DNA of 64,000 nt, taken from positions 57,579,348-57,643,347 of the forward strand of contig OX344764.1 in NCBI GenBank assembly GCA_947034895.1, in the 5' to 3' direction. Each line of letters starts with the position of its first letter. The stretch's first letter is position 1. The stretch is from Rhytidiadelphus loreus (lineage: Eukaryota > Streptophyta > Bryopsida > Hypnales > Hylocomiaceae). The position numbers were made by a program, and so were the translations under genes. Shown piece after piece: positions 14,901-27,841 of the stretch. The notes under the pieces were generated by a model. That model was given only the letters and a program-made list of their open reading frames with translations. It searched no databases and was not told where the DNA came from.

Positions 14901-17900
14901 GGAGCAATTAATACAAGAATCATCCCAAAGCGAGTAATTAAATCTGGAAGCAAACTAATTTCTGTGGAAACTCACCAAGTACGCTGGCTCCAACAACTTC
15001 AACATCTGTGCTTTTGTTGAGAGATGAGCGCCTAGCACCCTCAAGTACCGGATCATCAGCAAAATCATCGTCTTTGTCTAAATCTTCTACATCTCCAGAA
15101 GATTTGATTTGGCTATCTTCCCTTTCAGCCAGCCCAATTACCAGTTTGGGTTTGGACTTCAAAGCAGAGGGTGCTGGACTGTGCTCAACATGATCGGCAC
15201 AACACGAATCTTGTTCATGACTTGGAGTAACAGCAGCAATATCTTCAGTTTCAATTGCATCGTCAAGACCGGGTTCGTTGTGCTCCAGTTCCTCTGCATC
15301 CTCCATTTCCGAGTCCTCCTGTGCAGGAGCAAACGTGTCTCTACAAGCATCCAGAAAAAAAAACTCACCATATCAATCAGCAGCTCTGTACACAGGGGTA
15401 AACGTGAAAACACATGAACCTTATGTTCTTAGTCCCTAAATGCCGGAGGCTCAAAAGGGCTTCTCAAGTCACAAAACTCAATTTGAGTGCCAAATAATGA
15501 TAATTCATAGAACTGGGACCCCTATCAAAATCTTGTTGTTCATCTACTGGAGTTGTCCAATCACAGAATGAATAAAGATCAACTTGAGATATGAGTGTTT
15601 GAAAATAGCACCTTTCAACTAATTTTGACTATCTACAGTATGAGAATAGTTCAACTATGATTTTGTTCAACTATGATGGCTTTCATTTTAAGCATGTCAA
15701 ATGCATGTCTCTATGTATAAAACTAATCCTAGTATCAACTTGTCATTCAAAATCAAGAAACAAAAAATGAGTTTTCAATTTTTGATGTCCAATTTCGAAG
15801 CAATGAAGAAAGTCAATACTCCAGTGAACTGGCAAAAAAAGATTGATAGTCTTTTTTTATACATACTTTGCAAGACGTTTAAAGGTAAACCAATTGACGA
15901 GATATTGTAATTCAGAGCAAAGATAGGTTACCTTTCTGTTGCAATAGATTTTTTGCTTGTGGAAACAAAACTTGTCAACCGAGACTGCAATATCTTAGGC
16001 GAGTTACGGCTCACATTCAAATTCTTCACAGGGGCATCGGCTCCCGTACTGAGATTCCCCTTTCCACCTGTGACAGTTTTCGATCCCTTCATCTTGAACG
16101 ACAGCAGGTCAAGAAAATCACTTTTCGCTCTCTTTTCTTGCCCAGAAGTCGATGGGGAAGCCGTGCGAATTTCAAAACTGCTTCTCCCTTCCCTTCCACC
16201 AAGTTTGCTCCTTGGCACCTCAAAGTGTTCACTTTCTTCTTCAGGGACAGTTTTTTCTTTTGGAGTCTCGGGAGTCTCATCGTCTGACTCTTGTTGGGGA
16301 GCTGAACTGCCATGTCCACCTTCAGCTGCACCTTTTTGATTGGTAGAATTAGGTTCTTCACCCAAGTTGTTGACAGTGTAGGTATACTTCTCGGGAGTGT
16401 ACACACTTTCCAACGCTTCCCTCAGGGCAACTAACAAGGCACCCTCGGTGTGTAGAAATACTTTCCGTTTGTCCGGGGTTACGTTCACATCATAAGCTGT
16501 GGGCGCCAGGATGAAATTCAACAAAGCCATTGGCTTTTGGACGGAGTTGAAGGATCCATAAACCTCATTCAATAACTTATTGACTTTCGGAAGGTCAACA
16601 GGACGGCCGTTAACATACACAAACTGTCGGTCACTTGAAGCCCTGCTAGGTCAGCCCCAACCCCACAGAACCAGTAAATAGCAATGCAAGCCTACAGGCA
16701 ATTACAAAATCATGCAAAACAAGATATTAGGGGTTCTTTCTCATGTCAATTCAGAGGGTGCTCAACAAACGTCCTCTAGAATACCATGGCATGCAAGAGA
16801 AGCGCAATGCTGGTGAATATTGCCAAGAAAATCAAACAACCTTTGGGGGAAAAAAAAACTTTCAGTGGAACTTTTATGCTTTGAATTCATTAGGTTTCAG
16901 CATGAAGTGGAACAAGCTGCACCTGCCACAACCAGCACCAGGCTTGGAGACGAACCCTTCCATATGGCAACCGTCGGAGACAACCAAATCCAGTGGCTCT
17001 AGACATGCAACAGTCTTGCTACCAAACACGGTGATAATGTTATCTCTCACCGAGCCACTGCCTTGTGTCTGAACGACGATCGTCCGCCCACTCTTTCCAA
17101 CCTGGTTGGTACACACTATTCGGACTCCCTTGGCTATCAATGCGTATGCCTGTGTCCAACAGAAACATGAAATTGAGGAACCCGGAACTCAACCTTAACG
17201 GCAACTCATTCGGTTGTGGACATATTAAACCCCAAGGGACAGATATCCATGATTTAAAAATGACCCATTCGATTGCTCATATTGTGAAAAATTCACGATT
17301 CCAATGGAGTCAACTGTTATGCAACCAGAGTCAGTGAAGAACAATGCTTGCAGTGGCCAAAGAATCAAATACACTGGAAAATTGAAGTTTCCATACAACA
17401 CACTCAAAACTGCCCAATTTGGGTCTTACGTTTATTTAGCACTTTTGGAGTAGGTCCTATGACAATTTCTCTTAGTTCAATTTTGTTTATTTATTGATGA
17501 ACACAAGCAACGTTCTACACTGATTTTTCAGAATAAGATAAATCGAAATTGGGCATATCAAACCCATGAATACTTGACTACTTAAATGTTAACAGGTAAG
17601 AAGGGAGACAAATTGACCTTAAACCCTAAACCCTACCTCTAACTTCAATCATGTGCCAATGTGAGCAATCCAGCGGATGCCAATTACGCAAGGCAATGGC
17701 AATGAAAGCCCAGAACAATTGACCTGTAAGATGGACAAGAGACGCCCGTACTCGCGCCGGATGTTGCGGTTGAACTCCTTGTACCTGACAGGCAAGGGCG
17801 AGAAGAGCTTGGCGACCGCCACCGTGGTGCCCACGGCCCTGGCCACGCTCTCCTGCGCGATGAGCGCCCCCGAATGGTCGTACGTGAGACGGGCACCGAT

Positions 17901-19991
17901 GGCGTCCTCTTTGGTGCGAGTGGTGACGTTCACGTCCGACAACGCGCACAGCGAGCTCAACGCCTCGCCTCGGAACCCGAACGACGACAGCGTCTGCAAG
18001 TCCGCGAACTCGGAAATCTTGGACGTGTGGTACTTCAGGGTCAGCCCCTGCAAACACTCCACCCAACGCAGAGTCTCATCAGGCACAAACCCCAAGTTTC
18101 AAATCATGTAACATGGTTTTGAATGATTTGAGTCTTGAATCTTAGCCAAGAAAAACGGTTCAAGAATCATCTATATCTTGTGATTTATGATTCACTTAGG
18201 GATGAGCATCCACACGAAACAAGGGCATCACTTCACTGCACATCTAGTAGACATGTCATGAGCTGCGCAAACCGAGTTTCGAATGGATTAGCAAATTCGA
18301 AATTATGTTACATGATTTGAAACTTCCTTAAACTATGACCGATTGAGCCTTGAAACTTCCATGAAAAAACTGGTTCAAGAATCATGTATTTCTTGTCATT
18401 TATAGTTCACAAAGTGATGGAAATTCACATGAAAACAAGGGCATCCCTTTCACTGTACATCCACCACACGCACATATAGTAGACAATTCGTTGACTGCAC
18501 AACCCGAGTTTCAAATTGTTTAGCAAATTCAAAGTTGTGTTACACGATTCGAAATTCCTTCAACTATGAAGGATTGAGCCTTGAAACTTCCACAAAAAAA
18601 TTGGTTCAAGAATCATGTATATCTTGTAATTTATAGTGATGAATCATTGCAAATTTCAATAAAATCAAGGGCTTCCCTTTCTCTGCACATATTTCATCTC
18701 CATTGCATACAATACAATCGGTCATTGTTGCAATTCTATAATGGATGGTTATATGAATAGAGTGCAAAAGAAGGAAATCAACTTCTTAAAATGTGAACGA
18801 AATTTTGTGCAATCCTTTCACGTAGTTTACGCGCAGTTAGTGTGGAGCTAGTGTGGGATTTGTGCAAAGAGAAGGGGAAGCGTGCAGTCAATGACATGTC
18901 TACCCTATACAAATGCAAAGAGGATAGTAAGCATTTGTGCCTGATAATTCTCGGGTGACACTCCCGACCCATTGTCTGCAACTTCGATGAGCATGCTTCC
19001 ATATTCCTTGAGCCGAATCTCCACACTCGTGGCGCCTGCATCGAGGCTATTCTCCACGAGTTCCTTCACGGCCGTTGCCAAGTCCAGCACCACCTGTACG
19101 GCAATTGCTAACACCTTAGAAACCCAATGATCACAAAAGGTTATCCCACCTAATAGCGACTCTCTCCCTAAATGTGACACTCCAAACTCTTGCATATTAA
19201 TTTTGAGAATATACACCAACTCGTGTCCGTTATAAACTTTGAACCCTTGCAACTATTGCATATGAAATCCAAATAACGCGTTGGAATACTCTTTGATATG
19301 CTAACAAGAGTATTAAAAATCTGATCGTTTTCATAACAGAAACTATGCTCAGAGTGCCGTAATTTGGTGTGTCGGTTCCAGACCATGTACTATTAAAACA
19401 TTAAACCCTTGCAACTAGTGCATATGATATCCAAATAACGCGTTGGAATGGTCTTTGATTTGCTAACAAGAATATTAAAAGTCTGATTACTCTCATAATA
19501 GAAACTGTGCTTAAAATGTCGCAATTCGGTGAGTCGGGTTCAGACGATCTACTAATAACACTTTGAACCCTTGCATCTCCTGCTTCGCAATTGGGTGAGT
19601 CGGGTTCAGACCATCTACTAATAACACTTTGAACGCTTGCATCTCCTGCTTCTCAATTCGGTGTGTCGGTTACAGACCATCTACTAATGAAACTTTGAAC
19701 TCTTTAAACTATTGAATATGACATCCAAATAACGCTTCAAAATCCTCTTTGATTTGCAAACGAGTATTAAAAACCTAATCTTTCTCATAACAGAAACTAT
19801 GTTCAAAGTGTCGCACTTGTTGTGGTTCCAATTGCCAGTAGCGGGAATCAATGCCAGCAAACTTAGCAACAGTGAAGAAATGGAAAGATTTCAGAGAATG
19901 TAGCACCGACCTGGCCAGAGCAGATGCGGTGGACGGCCGCCCTGTCGATGGGCTGAATTCTTCCCCCTTGCGTGCTGGTGCTCGTCACCAT
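11982..19991 (-). CDS. PMS1: PMS1, MutL/PMS2-type DNA mismatch-repair endonuclease
   Basis: Complete 14-exon gene, 936 codons plus stop. Exons (high to low): 19991-19911, 19093-18941, 18047-17724, 17149-16923, 16642-15932, 15340-14976, 14855-14696, 14498-14342, 14121-14053, 13770-13697, 13480-13415, 13123-13020, 12542-12325, 12083-11982; all phases agree. The N terminus has the GHKL ATPase motifs: E38 in ELVEN, DNGSG (67-71) and GFRGEAL (102-108). A charged, low-conservation linker spans roughly 350-640. The C-terminal metal-dependent nuclease has [12 protein letters not shown] (748-759, the DQHA-x2-E-x4-E motif), ACR (885-887) and CPHGRP (917-922). All catalytic motifs are intact and length matches plant PMS1. 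In the family it pairs with MLH1 and nicks DNA during nuclear mismatch repair. I chose the ATG because it precedes the conserved [12 protein letters not shown] segment; the longer open frame has no upstream ATG. Intron 2 uses a GC donor. Confidence 0.96.
12181..12240. repeat. Perfect 19-bp inverted repeat in PMS1 intron 13
   Basis: AGGGCTACACAAGCTGGAA (12181-12199) is exactly reverse-complementary to 12222-12240, with a 22-nt spacer. The word GGAATGAATC follows both arms as a direct repeat. It lies wholly inside the last PMS1 intron. It may be a local inverted duplication left by repair; no function is evident. Confidence 0.9.
18120..18650. repeat. Tandem repeat in PMS1 intron 2, about 215-231-bp unit
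   Basis: The word GGTTCAAGAATCAT starts near 18157, 18372 and 18602. The sequence between also repeats (GATTGAGCCTTGAAACTTCC and the ACAAGGGCATC block), giving a little over two imperfect copies. The array lies between PMS1 exons 2 and 3 and accounts for much of that intron's length. Confidence 0.85.
19240..19820. repeat. Nested tandem repeats in PMS1 intron 1
   Basis: A unit containing ATCCAAATAACGC and CAGAAACT is present near 19268, 19430 and 19721. A shorter unit of about 65-70 bp, carrying CTACTAATAACACTTTGAA and CTTGCATCTCCTGCTTC, is inserted in the middle and repeats between about 19545 and 19690. This is a higher-order satellite-like block confined to the intron. Confidence 0.85.
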
Positions 19992-21260
19992 GGCGAGGCT
20001 TGTGAAAGGAGGAAGTTCCCCAGGCTCTGCCGAACGAGTGGTGAGGAATTGGGCTTCTTCAGCTACTGCGATCGCGAAAAGACCAAGTTTGCATCCCAAA
20101 GAATTTGCACTGTTAAATTTCGAAGCTCCCGCAACCAAATTTGGCGAAGGAAATTTTCGACAATCACTTGCGCGAACACTGTGCGGATCTCATCGCATAC
20201 TGCCTGCTGCCTTCTGAAGAAATGCACTAATCAGTAACCCTTGACCCAGGAAAACCCCACGACGTCTTATTCCCTCCTAATGTAAACTCCCTCGTGAAAA
20301 ACTCAACAACACAAATGCTGCATCAAGAAGTTTGAACAGTTCCAGGTATGAAAGCAATAGGGCAAATGAGCTAACAGCCCCGCCGCCATTCGCCCTGCTC
20401 TTAATTCTAATTCAAGTCTGCAACAAAACTGAGGAAAACTAGGGCAACCAGACACAATCGGAGAACGGCCTGAAACGATGCCTGGTTCATTGACCAAAAC
20501 AGTAATTTCATCTTCAATAGTGGCGATCAAAAGCTTCAGAGAACAATAAATCAAACAAATGAATCCAGAGAAAAATATGAGAAATTATATCGTTTCAGCA
20601 TTGATACTCACCAGTCTACTCCCGTGCTGCCACCCAAGCGAGGAGTTTCGTTCAAATCAGTGCTAAAATGAGATACGGACCATTCAGCAAACATTCAGAG
20701 ATTCACGCCACTAGAAAAATGACGGGAAAGAGAAGAATTCTGAGTGCTTCCGATTCCTCGTGCTACGCCTCCATGAGCGACCTTCTTGATTCGATAACAC
20801 AGAAAAAGGACGGCATCCCCGAAAGCTCTGGCTGGGGAGCTGCAAGGAGCAAATTTCATGACTACAAATCTATCCAAAAAACAAACGAGAATCAAGTGCT
20901 TACAGCGTTGTACCATATCTGAAGTGATATCCGCAAAATGTGTTCCTTGAAAAGTTACTCTTTATAAAGATGATTGCATTCAACTCACAACCCTGTCGCC
21001 AATTTGTGTCGTCGCAGTGGCGGGAATGACCTAACGAACGAAAAGGTAACAGTGTTAGTGGATGCAGGACGAAATCCGTCGCGTTTTCCGCCGTCGTTAC
21101 AAAAGGGTGCACGATTTGTCCCGGGTGCAATAGTACAAGCCTATTACCACCCTGATTTGGAATCTGAATATCTTGGGGCCAATTCCAAGAGGGGCACATA
21201 TTTTTTCAGAGGTGTGCCTTTGTTTCACGGATCAAACTCAAGTGGAATTATAATTTTTCA
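19992..21260. promoter_or_regulatory. PMS1 upstream region / probable 5' UTR and promoter
   Basis: The base composition stays gene-like to about 21,250 and then falls abruptly to AT-rich repeats. The best open frames (20668-20922 plus, 20900-21199 minus) resemble no family I know. I infer PMS1 5' leader, possibly with a leader intron, and promoter. A small unrecognised gene cannot be excluded. Confidence 0.4.
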
Positions 21261-24200
21261 ATTAAAATTGTAATTTCTGTGAATTTTTGAAGTAGTCTAT
21301 TTAAAATTATAGAATTGTTCATAGAATGGAGCTACAAACATCCCATATAAACACTTCCAAAATTGTCTTTGTATGTACCTATTGGCACTTAAGTTTCAAC
21401 GAATCAAAGATTGATGTAATACCCCTTTTGGCATTAATGCACTGCTTTTGTTAGAATCTTGAAGGGATTTGGATATTTTTTTGAACAAGATTTGGATGTT
21501 TGAATGGACACAATTGGGGCCAAAAGTAGGGGCCAAAATTGGGCAATGGATGGACTAATTGGGTTGGTCTACCTTAATTTTTGAGTGGAGTATTGAAAAG
21601 CAAAGTTTATAGGCTTTTCAAGCAAAGGAAGGCACGTGAAAAAGAAAATTTTCTAAAATTCTAGTTCTCAAAATTAAGTATGATTTTTGATAATAAGTGG
21701 AACGTTATAAATTTTTCTTTTTTATATGCCATGTTCTTTTTGAGAAAAGAAGGTTTTCAAAACTCCACTCGAAATACTAATATTGATGTCTAATAGTATC
21801 ACAACAAAACTTTTTCAACTGTAGATTAAAGAAAGGAGATTTTGCACTGTCAGTATAAACTTTTTTGAGTCTAAACTGAAGAAGACGCTTTGCATCCACA
21901 AAAATTATTCTTGAGCTAGTACTACAATGACAAAGTTTCTTCTAGTATATGGTATCTATTTGTTTTGGTAAACAATGGTACAATACAATAACATTTCAAC
22001 CTTCGTTAATTAATTATTATACAAATAGTTCAACTTTGCTAAATTTGTGTCACACATGCGACACAAATAGTGAAAATAAGTTTACTTAGAGCATTTATAT
22101 TATTGTGACAAAACTTCAAAGGCAAGTTGCTTGAGAATCACTTATTTATTCTACTTGTGCATCTTGCAACATCAACTCCTAAATACCTAAGACCTTTTTT
22201 GAGTTTCTAGGAGTTTACTCAAAACAAAACAAAAAGCCCAAGTTTTGATAAGTTTTATCAATTTATTTCAAATTGTACTTATATGAATTCAAACTAAACA
22301 TATTGTAAATCTCATAAGAAAATAAAACACAACAATATCACTTATGGATTCAATGATGCTAGTATTTGAGCCTATAGGCCTTGAGCTTGGGTACGTAAAA
22401 GTAGGTACCCTAAAACTATTGTGAAATATTGAATGTTTTTAGACCCAAAACTGCTTCAAAGTATTTAAACCCAAAGTAAGGCTAAAATCTTCATTCATAT
22501 TTATTCATAAACAAAATCCAACCATAGAATCTTTTAGTAAACTTGTTAGTGTACACCCTCCTAAAATTTCAAATAAAAAACCTTACCAATTGCAAGATCA
22601 AGTTGTTTGAATTTCAAAAAGAAGTATTTTCATCTCTTCCCAAGTGGTCAAATTTCATCTTTCAAATTTTTTACACAAAAATGTGTACCTCCTACAACTT
22701 AATACTCTCTATAATATGTTGAAAAAATAAGTTGGAAAAATATGTAAAAAATTTAAAACAAAAAATATTTCATATTTCATATTTGAAAAAAAAATAGGAA
22801 GTAGGAAGAACTAGAGTATGGTTCAAAATACTAAATTGTTAAGAATTTAGTTATGGAATTGAAAAATTCCAATACCAATGGTTATAATGTTGTAATAAAC
22901 GATTTACATCTACAACTTTTTATTTTTTTCAAAAATATTGAAAATTGAATTAAATAAAAGACTTTAAAGTTTATTTTAGAATACAAATGCTATAACTACT
23001 TGCAAACTAGAACTCCACATAATTTTGTAATTTTGTATCTAAATCTGAATAAAATAAATTTTCATCCTTTTCCAAAAACTAATAACATAAATTTCATCCC
23101 ATTAATCAAAATGGAATGATTCAAAGCTTTCTATGAATACATAAATTTTGGAAAACTAATATCAAATTTTTATTTCTTAGAAAAGTGATTTTTTTGAGTT
23201 GCTCGAGTTGCCCAAGCTACCCACCAAGCAATAAAAATTACACATCATGCAATAACTTTAAAACCATATAGTCAAAAGTTATGAAATTTGTTGTGCCTTA
23301 AAGCTACTCCTTAGGTACATGTTGTGTGAAAATTTCAAAGTAAAAAATTAAAAGTTCCATTTGTAGTGAGCTACCCAAAATCGATATGTTGCCAAAAAAA
23401 CAATGTTTGGACCTTTAAGGGTTAAACTCTAAAATTCCAATTACACATGCCATAAAAGTCTATTTTTCAACCACTATTTGATCAAAATATACCATCTATT
23501 TCAATTAATGTGAATTGAATATAATGTTTTATATTAAAATTACTTATTATAATTCTTGTTATTTATTAAAAAAAGATTGAAGGAAATGCCTTCATTTCAC
23601 TAGTAGATGGTGCTCTTAGGACACCAAGAAAAAGTGTCAAAGTAGTGCTACAAACTCTCGTTAGTTCCAAACTAGTACCAACATGGGTCTTAGGTATCAT
23701 GCTTGTTACCACTACTCTTTGATGCTTGAAGACCACTTTTTTCTACTAATGTTCATCTAAAGACCACCCTTCCAATTAGTGTTTGTCTCTTCAATTAGAA
23801 AGAACCCAACTTACTTTAACCCCTCATCGTTGGAGGGGACAAGAAGTGTCCTCACATAAATTCAAGTCCAATTCAAAGTGTTGTAACTTTTGTGTCCCAT
23901 GTCCGAATTCAATAAAACTTATTGGAAAATTTGCGCTCTCTCTTCTAGTTTGTGTGGTAAAATTTACAGATCAATCCAATATGTACTGATTTCTTGGAAG
24001 CTAATCGAAGTTCACAGGTTCAATTTGGGTTCACCAAACTATATTTGAAGGCCGCAACTTTGGGGGCTTGTATCTCCTTCATCCAATGTTTGTTTTCAAT
24101 AAAAATTTGTTGGATTATGTTCCCCTTGAAGTCTAGTTATTGTGGTAAAATTTTCATGTCAATTCAAGTTGTTTTGAATGTTTGGGAGCAATTCGAAGTT

Positions 24201-26710
24201 CAAAATCATTACATTTTTGGATTACAGTGAATTTCAACGGCTTGTATCTTCTTCATACAATGTCAATTTCGAATTATTTTTTTTGTAAAAGATGCGCATA
24301 CTAGTCTAGTTTTATGTGGCTAAAATTTAATCTCAATCCAAGAAGTAATGAGTGACTGAGAAGCATTTTAGTAGGAGGAGGTTCAACATTGAGGTGTTTT
24401 CTGCAACTTTTCTTGCTATTTTTTTGACATTTGAAAGTCATTTTGCAGCCACAGTGAGTCAATTCTATGGTATTTTTTTTCCACAAATGTGTTTGTATTT
24501 TGGTTTTGAATCACTTAATAGTTTAAAGTTTTTCCATTTGAGTAGGTTTAGAAATCAAATTTCACCTCCAAATGTTTTTCTAGGAAAATTTCAGCATCCT
24601 TTTTCTACACTAAAACATTATTATAGTAGGAGCACCCATTCCCAACCAGGGATGGATACTTGACTTGTAGAGTACCCCTATTTCCAGCCAAGCCAAATTT
24701 CTTTGTGAATCATGTTTAGGAGTCTTGATTTAATGACATGCACAATATGCGAGGCGGAAAGGACCAATTGCCAAATGTCATGTATTACAGCATTTATTAT
24801 TTTGAAATTTGTACGCATCAGTAGTAAGGAACCTCCCCTATGAGTGGAATTGCAAGACTCTAGATGTTATGTACCGGTTCGGAACACTTTTTGCCTTCTA
24901 AAATTCACAGAAATTTCAATTTTGAAAATAAAATTTTGAAAATCTTGCAGTCCCAATATTTTCTATCTCCCTACATAGGAAAAATTTCAAACACAGCCAC
25001 TTAGGTATAGGTGGTCCTACTATATCTTTCAATCTACGTGGTCAAATGACTCCAAATTAATCCTAGCATGATTGCTCCTGTTGCTCTCTCTCTCCTGTGC
25101 GTATGCATGTACTACGCTCAGGTTTAGCTAGTGAGGGTCTTTAGACTTTTGTAGCAATGGTCTACTTTGGACACGGCTTAGTACAGAGTGTGTGTGTTTC
25201 AGATATATTATGCATTAATATATATAACTTGCTACTAGCTAAATATCTGTGAGTATCTGTCACTTGCATACTTGCATATGGAATTTTGAGTATTGTAAGT
25301 ATTGTGTCTGTGTCAGTCTAGATATGAGCATATCGATACAGTAGTTTCAATAGGTCAAATTTAATGCACAACATCTAAAACATGTACTCTACAAGATTGT
25401 TTGGTTGAGATTTCTATACCTTATTGAAATTTTAAACTACAACACTTCAAAAGCAATGATGTTTTTGAACTCAAATAGGCCTCAAAAGCAATGATGTTTT
25501 TGAACTCGAATAGGCCTCTAACAATGAGGGTTAATGATTAACCTTAATTGTGGTTTTAAGTGGGTGCTGTAGTGGCCAAGCACAAGGCATACAAATATAA
25601 AAAATCATGCACTTACCAAATTCCATCAAGCCAATACAGCCCTAGAAGGTCCGCTAACCTAATTGCAACACGTCTAACATCTTTAATCAATTTGATTCTG
25701 AAATTTGATTCTGAAATCTCAATCTCGATTAGTCACAATTAATTAGGGTACGAGATGGGGCATCCAAGCAGCCTACACCTACCTTACCAGCTCCGTACGA
25801 GATGGAGCATCCAAGCAGCCTATGAAAATTTGATTGCCGCAAGGATAAGGTTTTGAGAGTAACCGAACAAGTGACAGTCAATACAGTAATGCATAAAAAA
25901 TCTAGGGCATTTCCCATATTTCTATTTTGAGATTTATTAGCATTAAGGAAGAAGAAATGAAACTGCTTTCGCTGATGGCAACTGCATAACAGTTTCACAT
26001 CGTGTCATTCTTTCAACATCTGCTACATGTTATAGTGTTATTCGATTTAACGTCACCAGAACATTCGAGATTTTATTTTTGCTCCATATTTCCAATTAAG
26101 TTGGAGCTTCAATTGTTCCACTGCTTCACAAACCCCATAAGTTAAATTTACAAGTCAAAGGTCGTGCCCCTGGAACTAATCTTGATCTGAAGCCTCATTT
26201 CACTTGCAAAGATATAACCAAAAGATCTAGGCAATAATTTAATCACCACGCTTCCAAAGAACAGATAACCTCACTCAAAATACAATTAGACATTTCGGCT
26301 AATTGATATAAAGCATGTTTAACAAAAATGGGAACAAACACAAACGAAACCAGATATGCATATGCATACACATCAGTAGACTTGGATTCTCAAATCCTCC
26401 TTTGGCTGTAGGATTTCTTTGGGGGGAGGGAGGGAGAATAACAGGCTACCCATATCACTACACGAGGAAGTGCCTTGCTAAACAACAACCCGTCCTAACC
26501 TCAAAACGTGCAAGGATGTACATTATCCGAGTATTGAAAGCGACACAAGATCACCATCCTGATATCGTCATGCCTAATTACAAAGCGTCTCTCCTCCAGT
26601 ACCTTGAATTCCACATCTACAGAGGACATTCCGTGTCACAGTAGAATATTTCCGCAGACCTTTCCGCATATACAGAATTACAACTTGTCAATACACTCCT
26701 GTCAGAGACT
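21260..26710. other. Gene-free AT-rich repeat region
   Basis: No protein family recognised. About 22,380-23,430 belongs to a dispersed repeat family also seen near 35.6-36.2, 42.2-42.8 and 43.2-44.2 kb. Short direct repeats lie at 25450-25520 (39 bp twice) and 25745-25830 (about 50 bp twice). From about 26,050 composition becomes gene-like again and probably includes the 3' UTR of the gene ending at 26711. Confidence 0.55.
22380..23430 (-). repeat. Dispersed repeat family R1, copy 1
   Basis: Shares long collinear similarity with 43,180-44,195 in the same orientation and with 42,180-42,830 and 35,600-36,245 inverted. Anchors are ACTAAATTGTTAA.AATTTA, ATTGAATTAAATAAAAGACTT and CCTTTAAGGGTTAA at the right end. 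About 22,430-22,550 also matches 5250-5380 inverted. It is non-coding and probably a decayed DNA-transposon derivative. Confidence 0.6.
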
Positions 26711-27841
26711 TTACCCCCCTGCCAGGTCACCAGGATGAGCAGCTCCCGTCTCCTTCACTTCTTCGTGGACCTGCTGCTGCCTTTTTACCTCAGGACTGGT
26801 ACCCTGCAACAACACACGCAATATATTCACCAAGTGGAACACAATTGCACTCTGCTCGTGAGGAAATAAAGTGGTAATAAGACCGTTAGGGACCTGATCC
26901 ACTCTCCAAAACTGACTCCTATTACCATCAGCAACTCCTCTACTCATATATTTGGTTGGACTTATCGGCATAGTTGTGTAATCATGACTTGACCAATTGT
27001 CTAAGGCCACCGATCTATGAATGGAAATGGTTTTCTACTGTCTACAACCTCCCACTTTGAACTTGCACAAGAAATCCATTGTAACAGAGATATGGTCTCA
27101 ACCAACACCTTGTTGCAGAAAAAAACAAGAGAAAGAAAAAGGCTTTCCATACTGTAAATCCAGAAGATTCATGAACACTGCAATCAGAATAACATGTACT
27201 ATGTTCCAAAAGACATGACCTGCTTCAGCACATTTCACAATTTCTCCATTTCTGCATCGTTCACAACTAGAAGAGAAGCAAAAAGAAATTAGGTTTAAGA
27301 AACTTGAAATACACAAAACCTAGGAAACAAGAGAAATGTGTACCTCTTCGGAAGCCTTCATGCGCTCCTCCCGCTTGGAGTTGATGAAATCGCGAGTGCT
27401 CTTCTGTCTGCTAAGGTTCGGCGTCGGGACTTCACCTTCAGATTCCGACGATGTGGCTCCCTTTGCTTGAGTCCCCGGTTCAACCCCACGCTTCGTCGCC
27501 TTCTCATCAATGGGCGGCTCACCAGTTCCCCAGTTCGATGTGGAGCTGTCCACGGGTCGCTCAACTGCTAAGCCGCGCTTCGCCTGGAAACCAAAATCCA
27601 AAAAGACTCACGCATGAGCAAAACCTCAATACATTGAACTAGCTTGTGCAGACAAAAACAATCTTAGCCTCTCACCACAAAACCCTTACACCAACAAAGC
27701 CATAACAAACCAACTGTAGCCATAACAATCCAACTGTAGCCATAATTGTACCTGGTGCAAAGAAGCAGGAGCAGCAGCAGGGAACTGCAAGGGACGATGC
27801 ATGGCCAAGAAAGTACGACGCCATAGCTCCCGCGACGCCAT
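26711..27841 (-). CDS. Unknown 140-residue protein with a presequence-like N terminus
   Basis: Three-exon model, all introns phase 0: 27841-27752, 27583-27344, 26803-26711, giving 140 residues. The N terminus (MASRELWRRTFLAMHR) is rich in Arg and hydroxyl residues and lacks acidic residues after the first few, as in plant mitochondrial presequences. The rest is hydrophilic: a Ser/Glu-rich middle (SSESEGEVPTPNLSRQ), a basic SKREERMK stretch and an acidic C terminus. No cysteine, membrane segment or catalytic motif is visible. I do not recognise the family. Support is the clean ATG, three good splice junctions and higher GC than the flanks. A possible cassette exon (27276-27220, good AG and GT borders) would put a stop codon just after exon 2; its other frame reads a CxxC-containing peptide. 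Function unknown; mitochondrial location is inference. Confidence 0.6.

Noticed and set aside
15953..16339. Plus-strand open frames of up to 128 codons across PMS1 (also 17677-18111 and 19851-20237)
   Set aside because: They are antisense shadows of PMS1 exons and have no family resemblance.
17618..17636. CCCTAAACCCTA in PMS1 intron 3 as interstitial telomere
   Set aside because: Only two units, as commonly found by chance or as a telo-box; no longer array.
20900..21199. 99-codon minus-strand frame upstream of PMS1
   Set aside because: No ATG-supported start of note, no recognisable motif; may be leader or unrelated sequence.
24352..24663. 103-codon plus-strand frame
   Set aside because: Phe-rich translation typical of AT-rich non-coding DNA; no splice or family support.
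26315..26644. 109-codon plus-strand frame
   Set aside because: Composition and position fit the 3' UTR of the minus-strand gene ending at 26711; no family match.
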